Below, piece by piece: positions 8,325-16,706 of a DNA stretch of 64,000 bases. Below the pieces are notes generated by a model. It had not been told where the DNA came from. It was given only the letters and a program-made list of their open reading frames with translations, and searched no databases. Position 1 is the stretch's first letter. The number at the start of each line of letters is the position of its first letter. A program made the translations under genes and the position numbers. The stretch spans positions 1 to 64,000 of the forward strand of contig JBFOMG010000025.1 of NCBI GenBank assembly GCA_040830725.1. The letters run 5' to 3'. This stretch comes from JAWKWH01 sp040830725 (lineage in GTDB: Bacteria; Pseudomonadota; Alphaproteobacteria; Rhizobiales; Rhizobiaceae).

Positions 8325-9404
8325 ATGGTTCGTGCATGTCTGGTAGCAATTGCGTTTTTGACACTCTGCTTGCCCGCCCAATCACGCGTGGTTGAAAGCT
8401 TCAAATCCGGCGGCTGGTCGGGCGACGCATTTGTCAACGACAGTACCGGCCTGTTTTCCTCCTGCGTGGCGATCGCCAGATATCGCTCCGGTATTTCCAT
8501 GAGTGTGGAGGTCGATTCCAACTATTCGTGGTGGATCGGCTTTTCCTCACCCGGCTGGACCATGACAACCGGCGAAAATATCGGGCTGCAATACCGCATC
8601 GATCGCGGTTCCTGGCAAAGCGGCACAGCGACCGCCATGTCGCCGCAGCTGGCCCGCATGCCCATGCCGGCAGACGGTTATATTGTCCGGCGCTTTCGCC
8701 GCGGCAATGTGCTCTACGTGCGCGACAGCCAGAATTCCTACCAGTTCCGGCTGACCGGCACATCGAGACTGCTGGCGCGGCTTGCCCGCTGCGTCGAGCA
8801 GAATGTCGCCCGCCATGGCAAAGGACCGGGCCTGTCAGACGGACCAGCCCCGGCGCCGGCTGAAAAGACGCCCGTTGTTCAGTCACCCGAAGTCGCGGCA
8901 GAAACGCCGCCCGTCGATCCAAAACTGCAGATCGAGGCCACGCAAGCGCTGTTCAACCTGATGGCGGTGACCGGCCAAACGGGTCTGAAACTTGTCACCG
9001 AATCCGATCGGCCGAAGGATCTGAAAGGGTTGCACGCGGTGGCCGGAAACGACGCGCGGACGATTGTGGCGCACATCTTTGTGGAAAATGAATTTGCCAG
9101 CCAGACCGAAATCATGGCGCAAATGATTTTCGACGCGGCAAAAGGCTGCGAGGGCGATTTCTCCTCCAGCTTCAGCGCCGATGCAGTTGAAGGCGCAGAG
9201 CTGTTTGCCGGCAGGTCATCCTGTGCCGCCGGCGATGTCGAGCGCCTGGAGCGCTATACAATTGTTGCTCGTGACGACGATGGCGCATTGGTGTTTGGCG
9301 TGGCTGAAACTTCAGTCGGCGAGGGCGGAGGCGCGGCATCCGGCCCCGCCACCGAACTAAGCGATGACGCTTTTCACAGCGCCGTGGTGAAAATCACCAA
9401 TTAG
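8325..9404 (+). CDS. Secreted protein of unknown function
   Basis: 359 residues from ATG 8325, with an excellent AGGGAGG at 8313-8319. The first 20 residues form a signal peptide (VRACLVAIAFLTLCLPAQS). A first domain (about 25-165) is Trp/Ser-rich with beta character (WSGDAFVND, SCVAIARYRSGISM, WWIGFSSPGW), of the kind seen in invasion-associated-locus-B-like exported proteins. A Pro/Ala-rich linker (about 175-210) leads to a second domain with three Cys (about 215-359). No enzyme motif is visible. It is transcribed divergently from the sulfation trio and converges on the betaine permease gene. Confidence 0.6.
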   Translation: MVRACLVAIAFLTLCLPAQSRVVESFKSGGWSGDAFVNDSTGLFSSCVAIARYRSGISMSVEVDSNYSWWIGFSSPGWTMTTGENIGLQYRIDRGSWQSGTATAMSPQLARMPMPADGYIVRRFRRGNVLYVRDSQNSYQFRLTGTSRLLARLARCVEQNVARHGKGPGLSDGPAPAPAEKTPVVQSPEVAAETPPVDPKLQIEATQALFNLMAVTGQTGLKLVTESDRPKDLKGLHAVAGNDARTIVAHIFVENEFASQTEIMAQMIFDAAKGCEGDFSSSFSADAVEGAELFAGRSSCAAGDVERLERYTIVARDDDGALVFGVAETSVGEGGGAASGPATELSDDAFHSAVVKITN

Positions 9405-9410
9405 AGCGTA

Positions 9411-9456
9411 TCCGGCGAGCAATTCCGCTGCAGGTCAGCCCAATCAGTTCGCCGGA
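9411..9456. terminator. Possible shared hairpin between convergent genes
   Basis: Eight-base perfect inverted repeat (9411-9418 with 9449-9456) with a 30-nt loop, between the convergent genes ending at 9404 and 9461. There is no U-tract, so this is only a weak terminator candidate. Confidence 0.25.
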
Positions 9457-9460
9457 AATC

Positions 9461-10996
9461 CTACTTGCGTGCGCCCTGAACGATGCGGTCCAGCATCATG
9501 GCGCAGAACAGGATGGCAAATCCGGCCAGAATGCCCTGCCCGACATTGGCGTATTGCAGCGCTTCGAGTACATCTTCGCCCAGCCCCTTGGCGCCGATCA
9601 GCGACGCGACCACCACCATTGCCAGTGACAGCATGATCGTCTGGTTGATGCCGGCGCGGATTGAAGGTGCTGCCAGCGGCAGGTCCACCTTGGTCAACAG
9701 ATACCACTTGCTGGCGCCAAACGAGATCGCCGCTTCGCGCACATGTTCGGGCACGCCGCGCAAGCCCAGCACCGTCAGGCGCACCACCGGCGTGCCGCCG
9801 AAGATCATGGTGGTCACCACCGCGGCCGGTTTGCCGGTGCCGAAAAACGCGATGACGGGAATCATGAACACGAAGGCCGGCATGGTCTGCATGAAATCCA
9901 TGATCGGCTGGATGAAGTTGTAGAACCTCGGCCGCCGCGCGGCATACATGCCCAGCGGAATTCCAATCGCGATCGACAGACAGGCCGCCGTACCCAGCAG
10001 CGCAAGCGTCGTCATCGCCTTTTCCCAGAAACCCAGCAATCCGATGAACGCCAGGAATGCCCCGGAGTAAATCGCCGTCTGGTAGCCGGCCGATAGCCAG
10101 GTCATCAACACGATGAAGCTGGCCACCACGATCCACGGCGTCTGGACAAAGATCACCTCCAGCGCATCCAGAATCAGGCGAATGACATAGGTGATCGAAT
10201 CGAACAGCGCATCGCCATTGGTGACCGCAAAAGTGAAAAACGCCTCAACCCAGTCTATGGCGGTCAACCTGATTTCCGGCAAGGTCGGAAAATCGGCCAG
10301 CAACGGAAAACTGCCGGGAAAGCTGTAATGCAGCATGGCGACAATGACGATGATGACCATGAAGACGGCGCTGAACACCATGTGCCGCATCGGCATTCCG
10401 GAAGGCAGTTCAGGATTGGAAAGCCAGTCGGAAAACCGGGCCTCCAGCACGGTGTTGGCCATAACCGACTGCGCCGCCTTGGCAAGCAGCAGCACGACCA
10501 ACCCGGTCAGCGCGATCCAGATACCCTGTTCGGCCAACAGCTCGGCTTCCAGCCGGATGTCGCCAATGGCGGCTTCCAGCGATTCCACCGTGCGCTTGTA
10601 AACGTCGATCTTGTCGGAATTGTCCTCGATTGCCGCCGCCAGTTGCTGTCGGCGCAATTCCAGCGTGCCCTCGATGGAAGCGATACGTTCGCGCGCTTCC
10701 GCGGCCAGATCGCCGAACAATCCGAGCGCGATCTGCACGAACCCGAACGTCTCCAAAATCAAAAAGGCTACCGCCCATTTCCACAGGCTGCGCGCGCCGA
10801 ACCAGATTGGGCCGAACAGGCCCGCCATCAGGTTGAAAGTCGGCGTGAATTTCGAACTGCTTCGAATGGCATCGAACTGTTGGGCGTAATAGCCGGGGCT
10901 CGTACGCACAAAACGCTCGATCTCCTCGTTTTGGTTGGCGCCTGCCGTCTCGTCGCTGCTTTTGACCGGAACCAGATCGTCAATCGGACTGTTCAT
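9461..10996 (-). CDS. Betaine-type ABC transporter permease with N-terminal membrane/coiled-coil extension
   Basis: 511 residues, much longer than a usual ProW/OpuAB (about 280-350). The C-terminal ~200 residues are the ABC permease core with the EAA loop (VREAAISFGASKWYLLTKVDLPLA). Ahead of it lies an extension: an FGPIWFGARSLWKWA segment (about 66-80) resembling the DUF2628-type membrane motif, a second TM, a charged coiled coil (about 100-150), and further TMs. The start overlaps the ATPase gene stop (10993-10996). It forms the channel for a quaternary amine or related solute; the substrate is not deducible. Alternatives are glycine betaine, choline or trimethylamine N-oxide. Confidence 0.8.
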   Translation of the reverse strand: MNSPIDDLVPVKSSDETAGANQNEEIERFVRTSPGYYAQQFDAIRSSSKFTPTFNLMAGLFGPIWFGARSLWKWAVAFLILETFGFVQIALGLFGDLAAEARERIASIEGTLELRRQQLAAAIEDNSDKIDVYKRTVESLEAAIGDIRLEAELLAEQGIWIALTGLVVLLLAKAAQSVMANTVLEARFSDWLSNPELPSGMPMRHMVFSAVFMVIIVIVAMLHYSFPGSFPLLADFPTLPEIRLTAIDWVEAFFTFAVTNGDALFDSITYVIRLILDALEVIFVQTPWIVVASFIVLMTWLSAGYQTAIYSGAFLAFIGLLGFWEKAMTTLALLGTAACLSIAIGIPLGMYAARRPRFYNFIQPIMDFMQTMPAFVFMIPVIAFFGTGKPAAVVTTMIFGGTPVVRLTVLGLRGVPEHVREAAISFGASKWYLLTKVDLPLAAPSIRAGINQTIMLSLAMVVVASLIGAKGLGEDVLEALQYANVGQGILAGFAILFCAMMLDRIVQGARK

Positions 10997-12045
10997 GACA
11001 TTTCGGTGCCCTCGATCACCGTTTTGAGTATGTCGCGCCTGGTGATGACCCCGACATCCGCGCCGCCATCCTCGACAATGATGGGCGCCTCCTCTTCCAT
11101 TGCCAGGCTGATCAGGGCGCTGAGCGTCTCGCCCTCATTGACGCGTTGGTACTTTTTCAGCACCTTGCCGCCATTGGCCTTGAATGCGTCGATTTTCTGC
11201 ATGACGGCATGCGCGCGCACCACTTTCAGGCGCGAGATGCCGGCAACGAAGTCGGCCACATAGTCATCAGCCGGGTGCATGACGATTTCTTCTGCGGTGC
11301 CGATCTGCACCACACGCCCGTCGCGCATGATCGCGATACGGTCGCCGACCCGAACCGCCTCGTCGAGGTCATGGGTGATGAAGATCGTGGTTTTCTTCAA
11401 AATCTGCGACAGGTTGATGAACTCGTCCTGCAATTGCCTGCGGATCAGCGGATCAAGCGCGCTGAAAGGCTCGTCCATTAACAGCACGTCCGGATCGGCA
11501 GCCAGCGCCCGCGCCAGTCCGACCCTTTGCTGCATGCCGCCCGACAATTCATGGGCGAACTTGTTGCCCCATGCGCCCAGCTCAACGATGTCGAGAATTT
11601 TTTCCGCCTGCCGCATGCGGTCATTCTTGTTGATCTGACGGATCTCCAGCGGCATCGCCACATTGTCGAGAACCGAACGATGCGGCAGCAAGGCAAAATT
11701 CTGGAACACCATGCCGATCTTGCGGTTGCGGAACTGCTGCAACTCTTTGTGTTCGAGACCCATGACATCCGTACCCTCGATACGGATGCTTCCCGCCGTC
11801 GGTTCCAGCAAACGGTTGAAATGGCGCACCAGGGTCGATTTACCGCTGCCGGATAGGCCCATGACGCAGAATATCTCGCCACGGTTCACTTCAAGGCTGA
11901 CATCGGCAACACCGACGACTGCGTTGAACTTCTCAAGCACCTCGGCCTTCGACAGCCCGTCCGACCTGATCGCCGACAGGGCCGCCGCTGCATTGTCGCC
12001 AAACACTTTCCACACATTGGCGACTTCAATGACTGTGTCGTTCAT
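10993..12045 (-). CDS. Betaine/proline-type ABC transporter ATP-binding protein
   Basis: 350 residues, ProV/OpuAA family. Walker A GLSGSGKST at residues 63-71, signature LSGGMQQRVGLARALA, Walker B DVLLMDEPFSALD, then a C-terminal CBS-type regulatory region (about 270-350) as in osmoregulated betaine importers. ATG 12045 was chosen: a G-rich SD lies about 9 nt upstream, and the protein then begins MNDTVIEVANVW as in the family. It overlaps the permease by 4 bp. The CBS region suggests gating by ionic strength or nucleotides, known for OpuA-type transporters. Confidence 0.88.
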   Translation of the reverse strand: MNDTVIEVANVWKVFGDNAAAALSAIRSDGLSKAEVLEKFNAVVGVADVSLEVNRGEIFCVMGLSGSGKSTLVRHFNRLLEPTAGSIRIEGTDVMGLEHKELQQFRNRKIGMVFQNFALLPHRSVLDNVAMPLEIRQINKNDRMRQAEKILDIVELGAWGNKFAHELSGGMQQRVGLARALAADPDVLLMDEPFSALDPLIRRQLQDEFINLSQILKKTTIFITHDLDEAVRVGDRIAIMRDGRVVQIGTAEEIVMHPADDYVADFVAGISRLKVVRAHAVMQKIDAFKANGGKVLKKYQRVNEGETLSALISLAMEEEAPIIVEDGGADVGVITRRDILKTVIEGTEMS

Positions 12046-12134
12046 TTCATGCGCCCCGATCGCCTTCCGCAATTTGTGGAATTGGCTCGATTGAGCCGGC
12101 ACCAGAACCGCGCCACCATTGGTGCAGGCAGGAT

Positions 12135-12164
12135 CGCGGCGCCGCTTGGATGATCGGCGCCGCG
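12135..12164 (-). terminator. Intercistronic stem-loop after the binding-protein gene
   Basis: Perfect 9-bp GC arms (12135-12143 with 12156-12164, 12-nt loop) about 20 nt beyond the stop of the solute-binding-protein gene and well before the ATPase start. No U-tract follows, so it is more likely an mRNA 3'-end stabiliser or partial terminator that raises binding-protein output than a full stop. Confidence 0.55.
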
Positions 12165-12182
12165 GGTTTCATATTCGCTGGC

Positions 12183-13148
12183 CTACAGGCCGAGCCATGC
12201 GTCGACGCGGTCCGGATTGGCTTCAACCCAGGCCTTGGCGACATCGGCCGGGTCTTTCCCATTGCCGGAAATCTCAAAGGCGAAGCCACTGACATCGTCC
12301 GCCGTCAGCGAGAACCGCTCGAAAAACTCGGCGATTGCCGGCGACCTGTCCTTCAAGGTGTTGGACCAGGCGATCTGCACATTCTTCAGCGCGTCCTTGG
12401 AAGCGACCATCGACTTGTTGTACCAGTCGGGATCGTCCGACGGCTGGATCATCACATATTTTGCCGGATCATAGGTCGGCTCGCTCAGCATCTTGACATC
12501 GAACATGTACCAGATGGCGTGCGGCTTGTAGCAATAGAAGGCGTAGCCCTCGTCCTTGGCAATCGAGTCCTTCACACGCGCCGTCTTGACGCTTTCCTCG
12601 GCCCGGATCGGCTCGATGAAGTCCAGAAGGCCGTAGTCGCGAACCTTGACCTCGTTGACATTGGCCGAGGCCCAGCCCGGCGCACCGATCCACATCTCGC
12701 CCTTGCCGTTGCCATCGCTGTCCATTTTCGCGGCAACGTCCGGGCGGCCCAGATCAGCAATGTCGGTGATGTTGTTGGCTTCGCCGAAATTCTTCGACAC
12801 GCAGAAGCCCTGGTTGCCCTCATACGGATTGCTCGACAGGGTAACCGTCTTTTCGCCATCGACATATTTCTTGGTGAAGCTCTCCTGGTTCGGCAGCCAG
12901 ACATCGGGATGGACGTCGATATCGCCATTGCCCTGATGCATGGCCTGGAAAATTGTCGCGTTGTTGCCCGGCACCAAGCCGGCTTCGCCACCGATGCGCA
13001 TCTCGACAACGGCTTTCAACAAATGTGCAATGGCCTGTGCACCGGTCCATGACGGCACACCGATATTGACCTTCTCGGCGCCAAATGCCGCGCCGGTGAC
13101 AAGCGACAACGCCGTGGCCATTGCCAGTGATTTGAGTTTCAATTTCAT
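12183..13148 (-). CDS. Betaine-type ABC transporter substrate-binding protein
   Basis: 321 residues with signal peptide (about 1-23). OpuAC/ProX-like fold: KVNIGVPSWTGAQAIAHLL, GDIDVHPDVWLPNQ and WIGAPGWASANVNEV, with Trp at 34, 84, 153, 159 and 213 that could build the aromatic cage typical of quaternary-ammonium binders. ATG 13148 follows a GGAGG; the codon 12 nt upstream overlaps that SD. It lies 44 bp after the PLP-enzyme gene and upstream of the ATPase and permease. Which betaine-like ligand it binds is open; glycine betaine, choline, TMAO or a sulfur-containing analogue are all possible. Confidence 0.85.
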   Translation of the reverse strand: MKLKLKSLAMATALSLVTGAAFGAEKVNIGVPSWTGAQAIAHLLKAVVEMRIGGEAGLVPGNNATIFQAMHQGNGDIDVHPDVWLPNQESFTKKYVDGEKTVTLSSNPYEGNQGFCVSKNFGEANNITDIADLGRPDVAAKMDSDGNGKGEMWIGAPGWASANVNEVKVRDYGLLDFIEPIRAEESVKTARVKDSIAKDEGYAFYCYKPHAIWYMFDVKMLSEPTYDPAKYVMIQPSDDPDWYNKSMVASKDALKNVQIAWSNTLKDRSPAIAEFFERFSLTADDVSGFAFEISGNGKDPADVAKAWVEANPDRVDAWLGL

Positions 13149-13192
13149 GCTTTCCTCCATTGGATTGTCTAGTCAGTTTGCTTTGCGCAGAC

Positions 13193-14233
13193 TCATCCCC
13201 CATTCCCGAAATCTTCATCTTCATAGGCAAACAGCGCGGCAGAACCGCCGGTGTGAAGAAACAGGACCCGTTCGGTCGGCTTGAAAAATCCTTCGCGCAC
13301 CAGTCCGATCAGCCCCGCCATTCCCTTGGCCGAATAGACAGGATCGAGCAGAACACCCTCGTGGCGCGCGGTCATGGCAATCGCCTCAAGTGTCGATGGC
13401 GCCGGAATGCCGTAACCCTCGCCGACGAAGCGGTCATCAACCAGCACCCGGCTTGGGTTGATGGGAGGCGCGTCAAACATTTCAAGGGTCGATTTGGTCA
13501 GCCCGTGCACCGCTGCGATCTGTTTGTTTCTGGGATGGCGTACGCTGATGCCCATGACCGGAAGATCGTGGCTCAGCATGTGCAGACCCGCCACAAGACC
13601 GGCCTGCGTGCCGGTACTGCCCGTTGCTGTCACCAGCCAATCAAAACCTTGATCGGCGTCGGTGGTCTGCGAGGCGATTTCCTGTGCGCATGACACATAA
13701 CCCAGCGCTCCAACAGTGTTGGAGCCGCCGCCGGGAATGAAATATGGCTTGTGCCCGCCTGCCTTGAGTTTGTCAGAAACCGCCATGGCTTCTGCGTTCA
13801 TGTCGAGCCCTGCCGGGCGAAACTCGAGTGTCGCGCCAAACAGCTTGTCGAAAAACACATTGCCGGTACTTTCATAGCTGGATTGCCGTCCGGGCACCCG
13901 CCGCTCCAGCAGCGCGTGGCATTTGAGTCCGTAGCGACAGGCCGCGGCAGCGGTTTGGCGCACATGATTGGATTGCACGGCACCCTGGGTTACCAGCATG
14001 TCGGCACCCTGTGCCAGCGCGTCGCCAACCAGAAACTCGAGCTTTCTGGTCTTGTTGCCGCCGGTCGCCAGCCCGGTGCAATCGTCGCGCTTGATGAAAA
14101 GCTGCGGCCCGGCAAGCGCCTCGCTCAGCCGGATCATCGGCTCGATCGGTGTCGGCTGGTGGCAAAGGGAAACTCTGGGATACCGGTCCAGATCAAGGGC
14201 GGGTGAAGGTTTGGAAACAGCGGCAACGACCAT
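13193..14233 (-). CDS. PLP-dependent L-cysteate sulfo-lyase / D-cysteine desulfhydrase family enzyme
   Basis: 346 residues, fold-type II PLP enzyme of the ACC deaminase/D-cysteine desulfhydrase family. The PLP lysine is K61 in TGGNKTRKLEF; QSNHVRQTAAAA, IPGGGSNTVGALGYV (phosphate-binding loop) and VFLHTGGSAALF-type (LFLHTGGSAALF) ending are visible. Members cleave D-cysteine to pyruvate, H2S and ammonia; the CuyA branch instead desulfonates L-cysteate to pyruvate, sulfite and ammonia. The opening RYPRVSLCHQPTPIEPMIRLS and the neighbouring LysR gene recall CuyA loci, but the choice between the two is inference. It is the first gene of an operon with a betaine-type ABC importer. Confidence 0.8.
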   Translation of the reverse strand: MVVAAVSKPSPALDLDRYPRVSLCHQPTPIEPMIRLSEALAGPQLFIKRDDCTGLATGGNKTRKLEFLVGDALAQGADMLVTQGAVQSNHVRQTAAAACRYGLKCHALLERRVPGRQSSYESTGNVFFDKLFGATLEFRPAGLDMNAEAMAVSDKLKAGGHKPYFIPGGGSNTVGALGYVSCAQEIASQTTDADQGFDWLVTATGSTGTQAGLVAGLHMLSHDLPVMGISVRHPRNKQIAAVHGLTKSTLEMFDAPPINPSRVLVDDRFVGEGYGIPAPSTLEAIAMTARHEGVLLDPVYSAKGMAGLIGLVREGFFKPTERVLFLHTGGSAALFAYEDEDFGNGG

Positions 14234-14289
14234 GGCGGACCCGTATGATTAACCGGGCAAGCGTCGCGCATATTCACCATTGCCGCCAA

Positions 14290-14307
14290 TGTTATGTTTC
14301 AATAACA
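14290..14307. promoter_or_regulatory. Candidate LysR-type operator in divergent promoter region
   Basis: TGTTAT-N6-ATAACA dyad (6-bp arms, 14290-14295 and 14302-14307) in the 102-bp gap between the divergent LysR gene and the PLP-enzyme operon. It has the T-N11-A architecture expected of LysR sites. Assignment rests on position and symmetry only. Confidence 0.45.
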
Positions 14308-14335
14308 TGATGCATAAACTGCATAGGATTGACTG

Positions 14336-15265
14336 ATGGACGTCTTGTGGTTCCGTGATTTGGCGAATTTGGCAAGGACCGGAAACTTCTCGCAGGCAGC
14401 AAAGCTCGGAAATGTCAGTCAACCGGCGTTCAGCCGCCGCATAAGGGCGATTGAAAACTGGGTTGGCGCGACACTGGTCGACCGCACCAAGCATCCGGTT
14501 TCGCTAACCGATGCCGGGCGGCAGATGCTGGAAGCCGGCGAACAGGCGCTTGCCCGTATCGAAAATGAGCGTTCGCAAATTCGCGAGGCGCAATCATTTC
14601 CCGATCGGTATGTGGTCAAATTCGGCGCCCAGCATTCCATTGGCTGGCGCTTCTTTCCGGCCTGGCTGCAGGCATTCGAAAATTCGTTCGGCCCGATCAT
14701 TTCGAGATTACGGGCTGACGATCTGCCCAATTGCCTGAAAGACCTCACCGAAGGTGAAGTCGACTTCGCCATCGCCTATGCAAGCCGATACGTGAGAAAT
14801 GTGGCGCCCGGTCGCGATTTCGATTCCATCGTGATCGGGCATGACACCCTGATCCCGGTTTGCAAATGCGCATCAAATGGTCAGCCCCTGTTTGATCTCG
14901 GCGATCCGGACGGGCCGGCGATGCCTTATTTGCGGTTTGGGGACAATGCGCCGATCAATGATCACATCGAACCGCTTCTGGCTGAGCGCGATCTCGGCCT
15001 CCGGCTGAAAACTGCTTATGAAAACTCCATGGCCGGGGCACTGCGAATCCGCGCGCGCGAAGGCGCCGGTGTCGCATGGCTGCCTAAAAGCCTGGTGGCG
15101 CCGGACATCGAGGCAGGCCTGATGACACCGGCCGGGGGCGCGGCGCTGCAGATCAACCTCGACATCCGCCTGCACCGCAATTCACAGCATTCAAACGGGC
15201 TGACCCGGAAAATCTGGTCGTTTCTGTCCGTTCGCCAATCCGTACCGCTTTTATCTTTGCACTAG
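14336..15265 (+). CDS. LysR-family transcriptional regulator
   Basis: 309 residues. N-terminal winged helix-turn-helix (about 5-65: FSQAAKLGNVSQPAFSRRIRAIENWVGATLVDR), then a LysR substrate-binding domain (about 90-300). It is divergent from the CuyA/DcyD-like gene, the usual position for a regulator controlling the neighbouring operon and itself. The effector is probably an organosulfur or betaine-like compound, by context only. It converges on frcK, ending 36 bp from it. Confidence 0.88.
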   Translation: MDVLWFRDLANLARTGNFSQAAKLGNVSQPAFSRRIRAIENWVGATLVDRTKHPVSLTDAGRQMLEAGEQALARIENERSQIREAQSFPDRYVVKFGAQHSIGWRFFPAWLQAFENSFGPIISRLRADDLPNCLKDLTEGEVDFAIAYASRYVRNVAPGRDFDSIVIGHDTLIPVCKCASNGQPLFDLGDPDGPAMPYLRFGDNAPINDHIEPLLAERDLGLRLKTAYENSMAGALRIRAREGAGVAWLPKSLVAPDIEAGLMTPAGGAALQINLDIRLHRNSQHSNGLTRKIWSFLSVRQSVPLLSLH

Positions 15266-15301
15266 AACCGGCACGTTTTCAGCGGGTTGATCCCGCTTTG
15301 C

Positions 15302-15919
15302 TCAATCATGGATCACAATGTCAGCCCTGCGCGATCCTTCCTTCACCAGTCGCGCATTGACCATGTCGTTTTCACGGGCGCGGGTTTCGGCTGCCTTTTG
15401 GTTGTGCCCATGGTCGAGCCAGCGCTGAATGAGACGTGTTTCCAGTTCGTCATCTGCGACAGCGAGAAACACAGTCAGGTCGAAAAGCGGCGCAAGATCC
15501 GTCCACGGATCGGTATTGAGCAGAAGATAGTTACCCTCGGCAACTATCAGGCGGTTTTCCGGCACGATAATCCTCGCACCGGCGCGGGCGAGATCGAGCT
15601 CGCGGTCGAAGACGGGCACGGCAATTGGCCGATTGCCTGTCCTGATCGCCCGTAAACTGCGGAAAAATCCAAACGAATCGAATGTTTCCGGCGCACCCTT
15701 TCGCGGCAGTAATCCGCGCTGATCCAATACAGCATTATCAAAGTGAAAGCCGTCCATTGGCAGCAGCGCCGCGTTTTCACCCATCGAATGGAGACTTTCC
15801 ACCACCTCAGCCGCCAATGTCGACTTTCCAGAGCCGGGTGGGCCTGCAATTGCCGTTATCAATCGGCTTTTGTCCCGCGCGCGCCGAACAATCTCGGCCG
15901 CCAGTTCCTGCGCGTTCAT
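15302..15919 (-). CDS. frcK: Fructose-operon kinase, P-loop nucleoside-kinase-like
   Basis: 205 residues. Walker A GPPGSGKST (residues 26-34), then MDGFHFDNAVLDQRGLLPRKGAPETFD, the substrate-lid region of uridine-kinase/pantothenate-kinase-like P-loop kinases. It is the last gene of a frcB-C-A-K operon; the ATG at 15917-15919 sits 1 nt after the frcA stop. In Sinorhizobium the homologue is named FrcK and assumed to phosphorylate the imported sugar or a derivative; its exact substrate is not settled. The codon 39 nt upstream was rejected because it lies inside frcA and has no SD. Confidence 0.82.
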   Translation of the reverse strand: MNAQELAAEIVRRARDKSRLITAIAGPPGSGKSTLAAEVVESLHSMGENAALLPMDGFHFDNAVLDQRGLLPRKGAPETFDSFGFFRSLRAIRTGNRPIAVPVFDRELDLARAGARIIVPENRLIVAEGNYLLLNTDPWTDLAPLFDLTVFLAVADDELETRLIQRWLDHGHNQKAAETRARENDMVNARLVKEGSRRADIVIHD

Positions 15920-15920
15920 G

Positions 15921-16706
15921 TCATGCGGCAGCCGCCTCTTCAGGCGGCTCTTTCGCACCGGTCATGAAGGCCACGGCATCGGACATGGAATAGTCTTTCG
16001 GGTCGATGGTGCAGAGGCGTTTTCCCAGCCGATGCACATGAATCCTGTCAGCAACCTCGAAAACATGCGGCATGTTGTGACTGATCAGTATGATCGGAAT
16101 GCCGCGCGACTTCACATCCAGGATCAGTTCCAGCACCCGTCGCGATTCCTTCACACCAAGCGCAGCTGTCGGCTCGTCCATGATGATGAATTTTGACGCG
16201 AATGCAGCTGCCCTGGCCACCGCGACGCCTTGGCGTTGACCGCCTGAAAGGCTTTCTACCGCCTGCGTGATCGACTGGACGGTCATCAATCCAAGCTCGG
16301 TCAGCTTGTCCCTTGCAAACTTTTCCATTGCGGGGCGATCGAGCTGCCAAAGGTACTTGCCCAAGAATCCGGGCTTGCGGATCTCCCGGCCCATGAACAT
16401 GTTGTCCGCGATCGAAAGAGCCGGCGACATGGCAAGGGTCTGGTAGACGATCTCGATTCCCATTTCCCGCGCATCCATCGGTGACGAGAAGGAAACGGGT
16501 TTTCCGTCGATGAGAATTTCGCCTTCGTCAGGGATGGTGGCGCCGCAAATCGCTTTGACGATTGAAGTTTTTCCGGCGCCATTGTCTCCGATAACGGCCA
16601 GGATCTCACCTTGACGCAATTCAAAGTCCGAATGGTCGATGGCAGTCACGTGGCCGTAACGCTTGACGATGCCCCGGCCTTCCACGACAGGTACATTCTC
16701 AGCCAT
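15921..16706 (-). CDS. frcA: Fructose ABC transporter ATP-binding protein
   Basis: 261 residues, single-ABC-domain sugar ATPase of the CUT2 type. Walker A GDNGAGKTS at residues 40-48, signature LSGGQRQGVAVARAAAF, Walker B FIIMDEPTAAL, and the switch His in ILISHNM. The true start is ATG 16706, overlapping the frcC stop (TAATG); a much longer in-frame extension runs antiparallel through frcC and is not coding. It powers fructose (and possibly ribose/mannose) uptake with FrcC and FrcB, as known for S. meliloti FrcBCA. Confidence 0.88.
   Translation of the reverse strand: MAENVPVVEGRGIVKRYGHVTAIDHSDFELRQGEILAVIGDNGAGKTSIVKAICGATIPDEGEILIDGKPVSFSSPMDAREMGIEIVYQTLAMSPALSIADNMFMGREIRKPGFLGKYLWQLDRPAMEKFARDKLTELGLMTVQSITQAVESLSGGQRQGVAVARAAAFASKFIIMDEPTAALGVKESRRVLELILDVKSRGIPIILISHNMPHVFEVADRIHVHRLGKRLCTIDPKDYSMSDAVAFMTGAKEPPEEAAAA

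Noticed and set aside
12150..13052. 300-codon plus-strand frame across the betaine-binding gene
   Set aside because: Exactly antisense to a well-supported binding protein; composition is the reverse-complement shadow of it.
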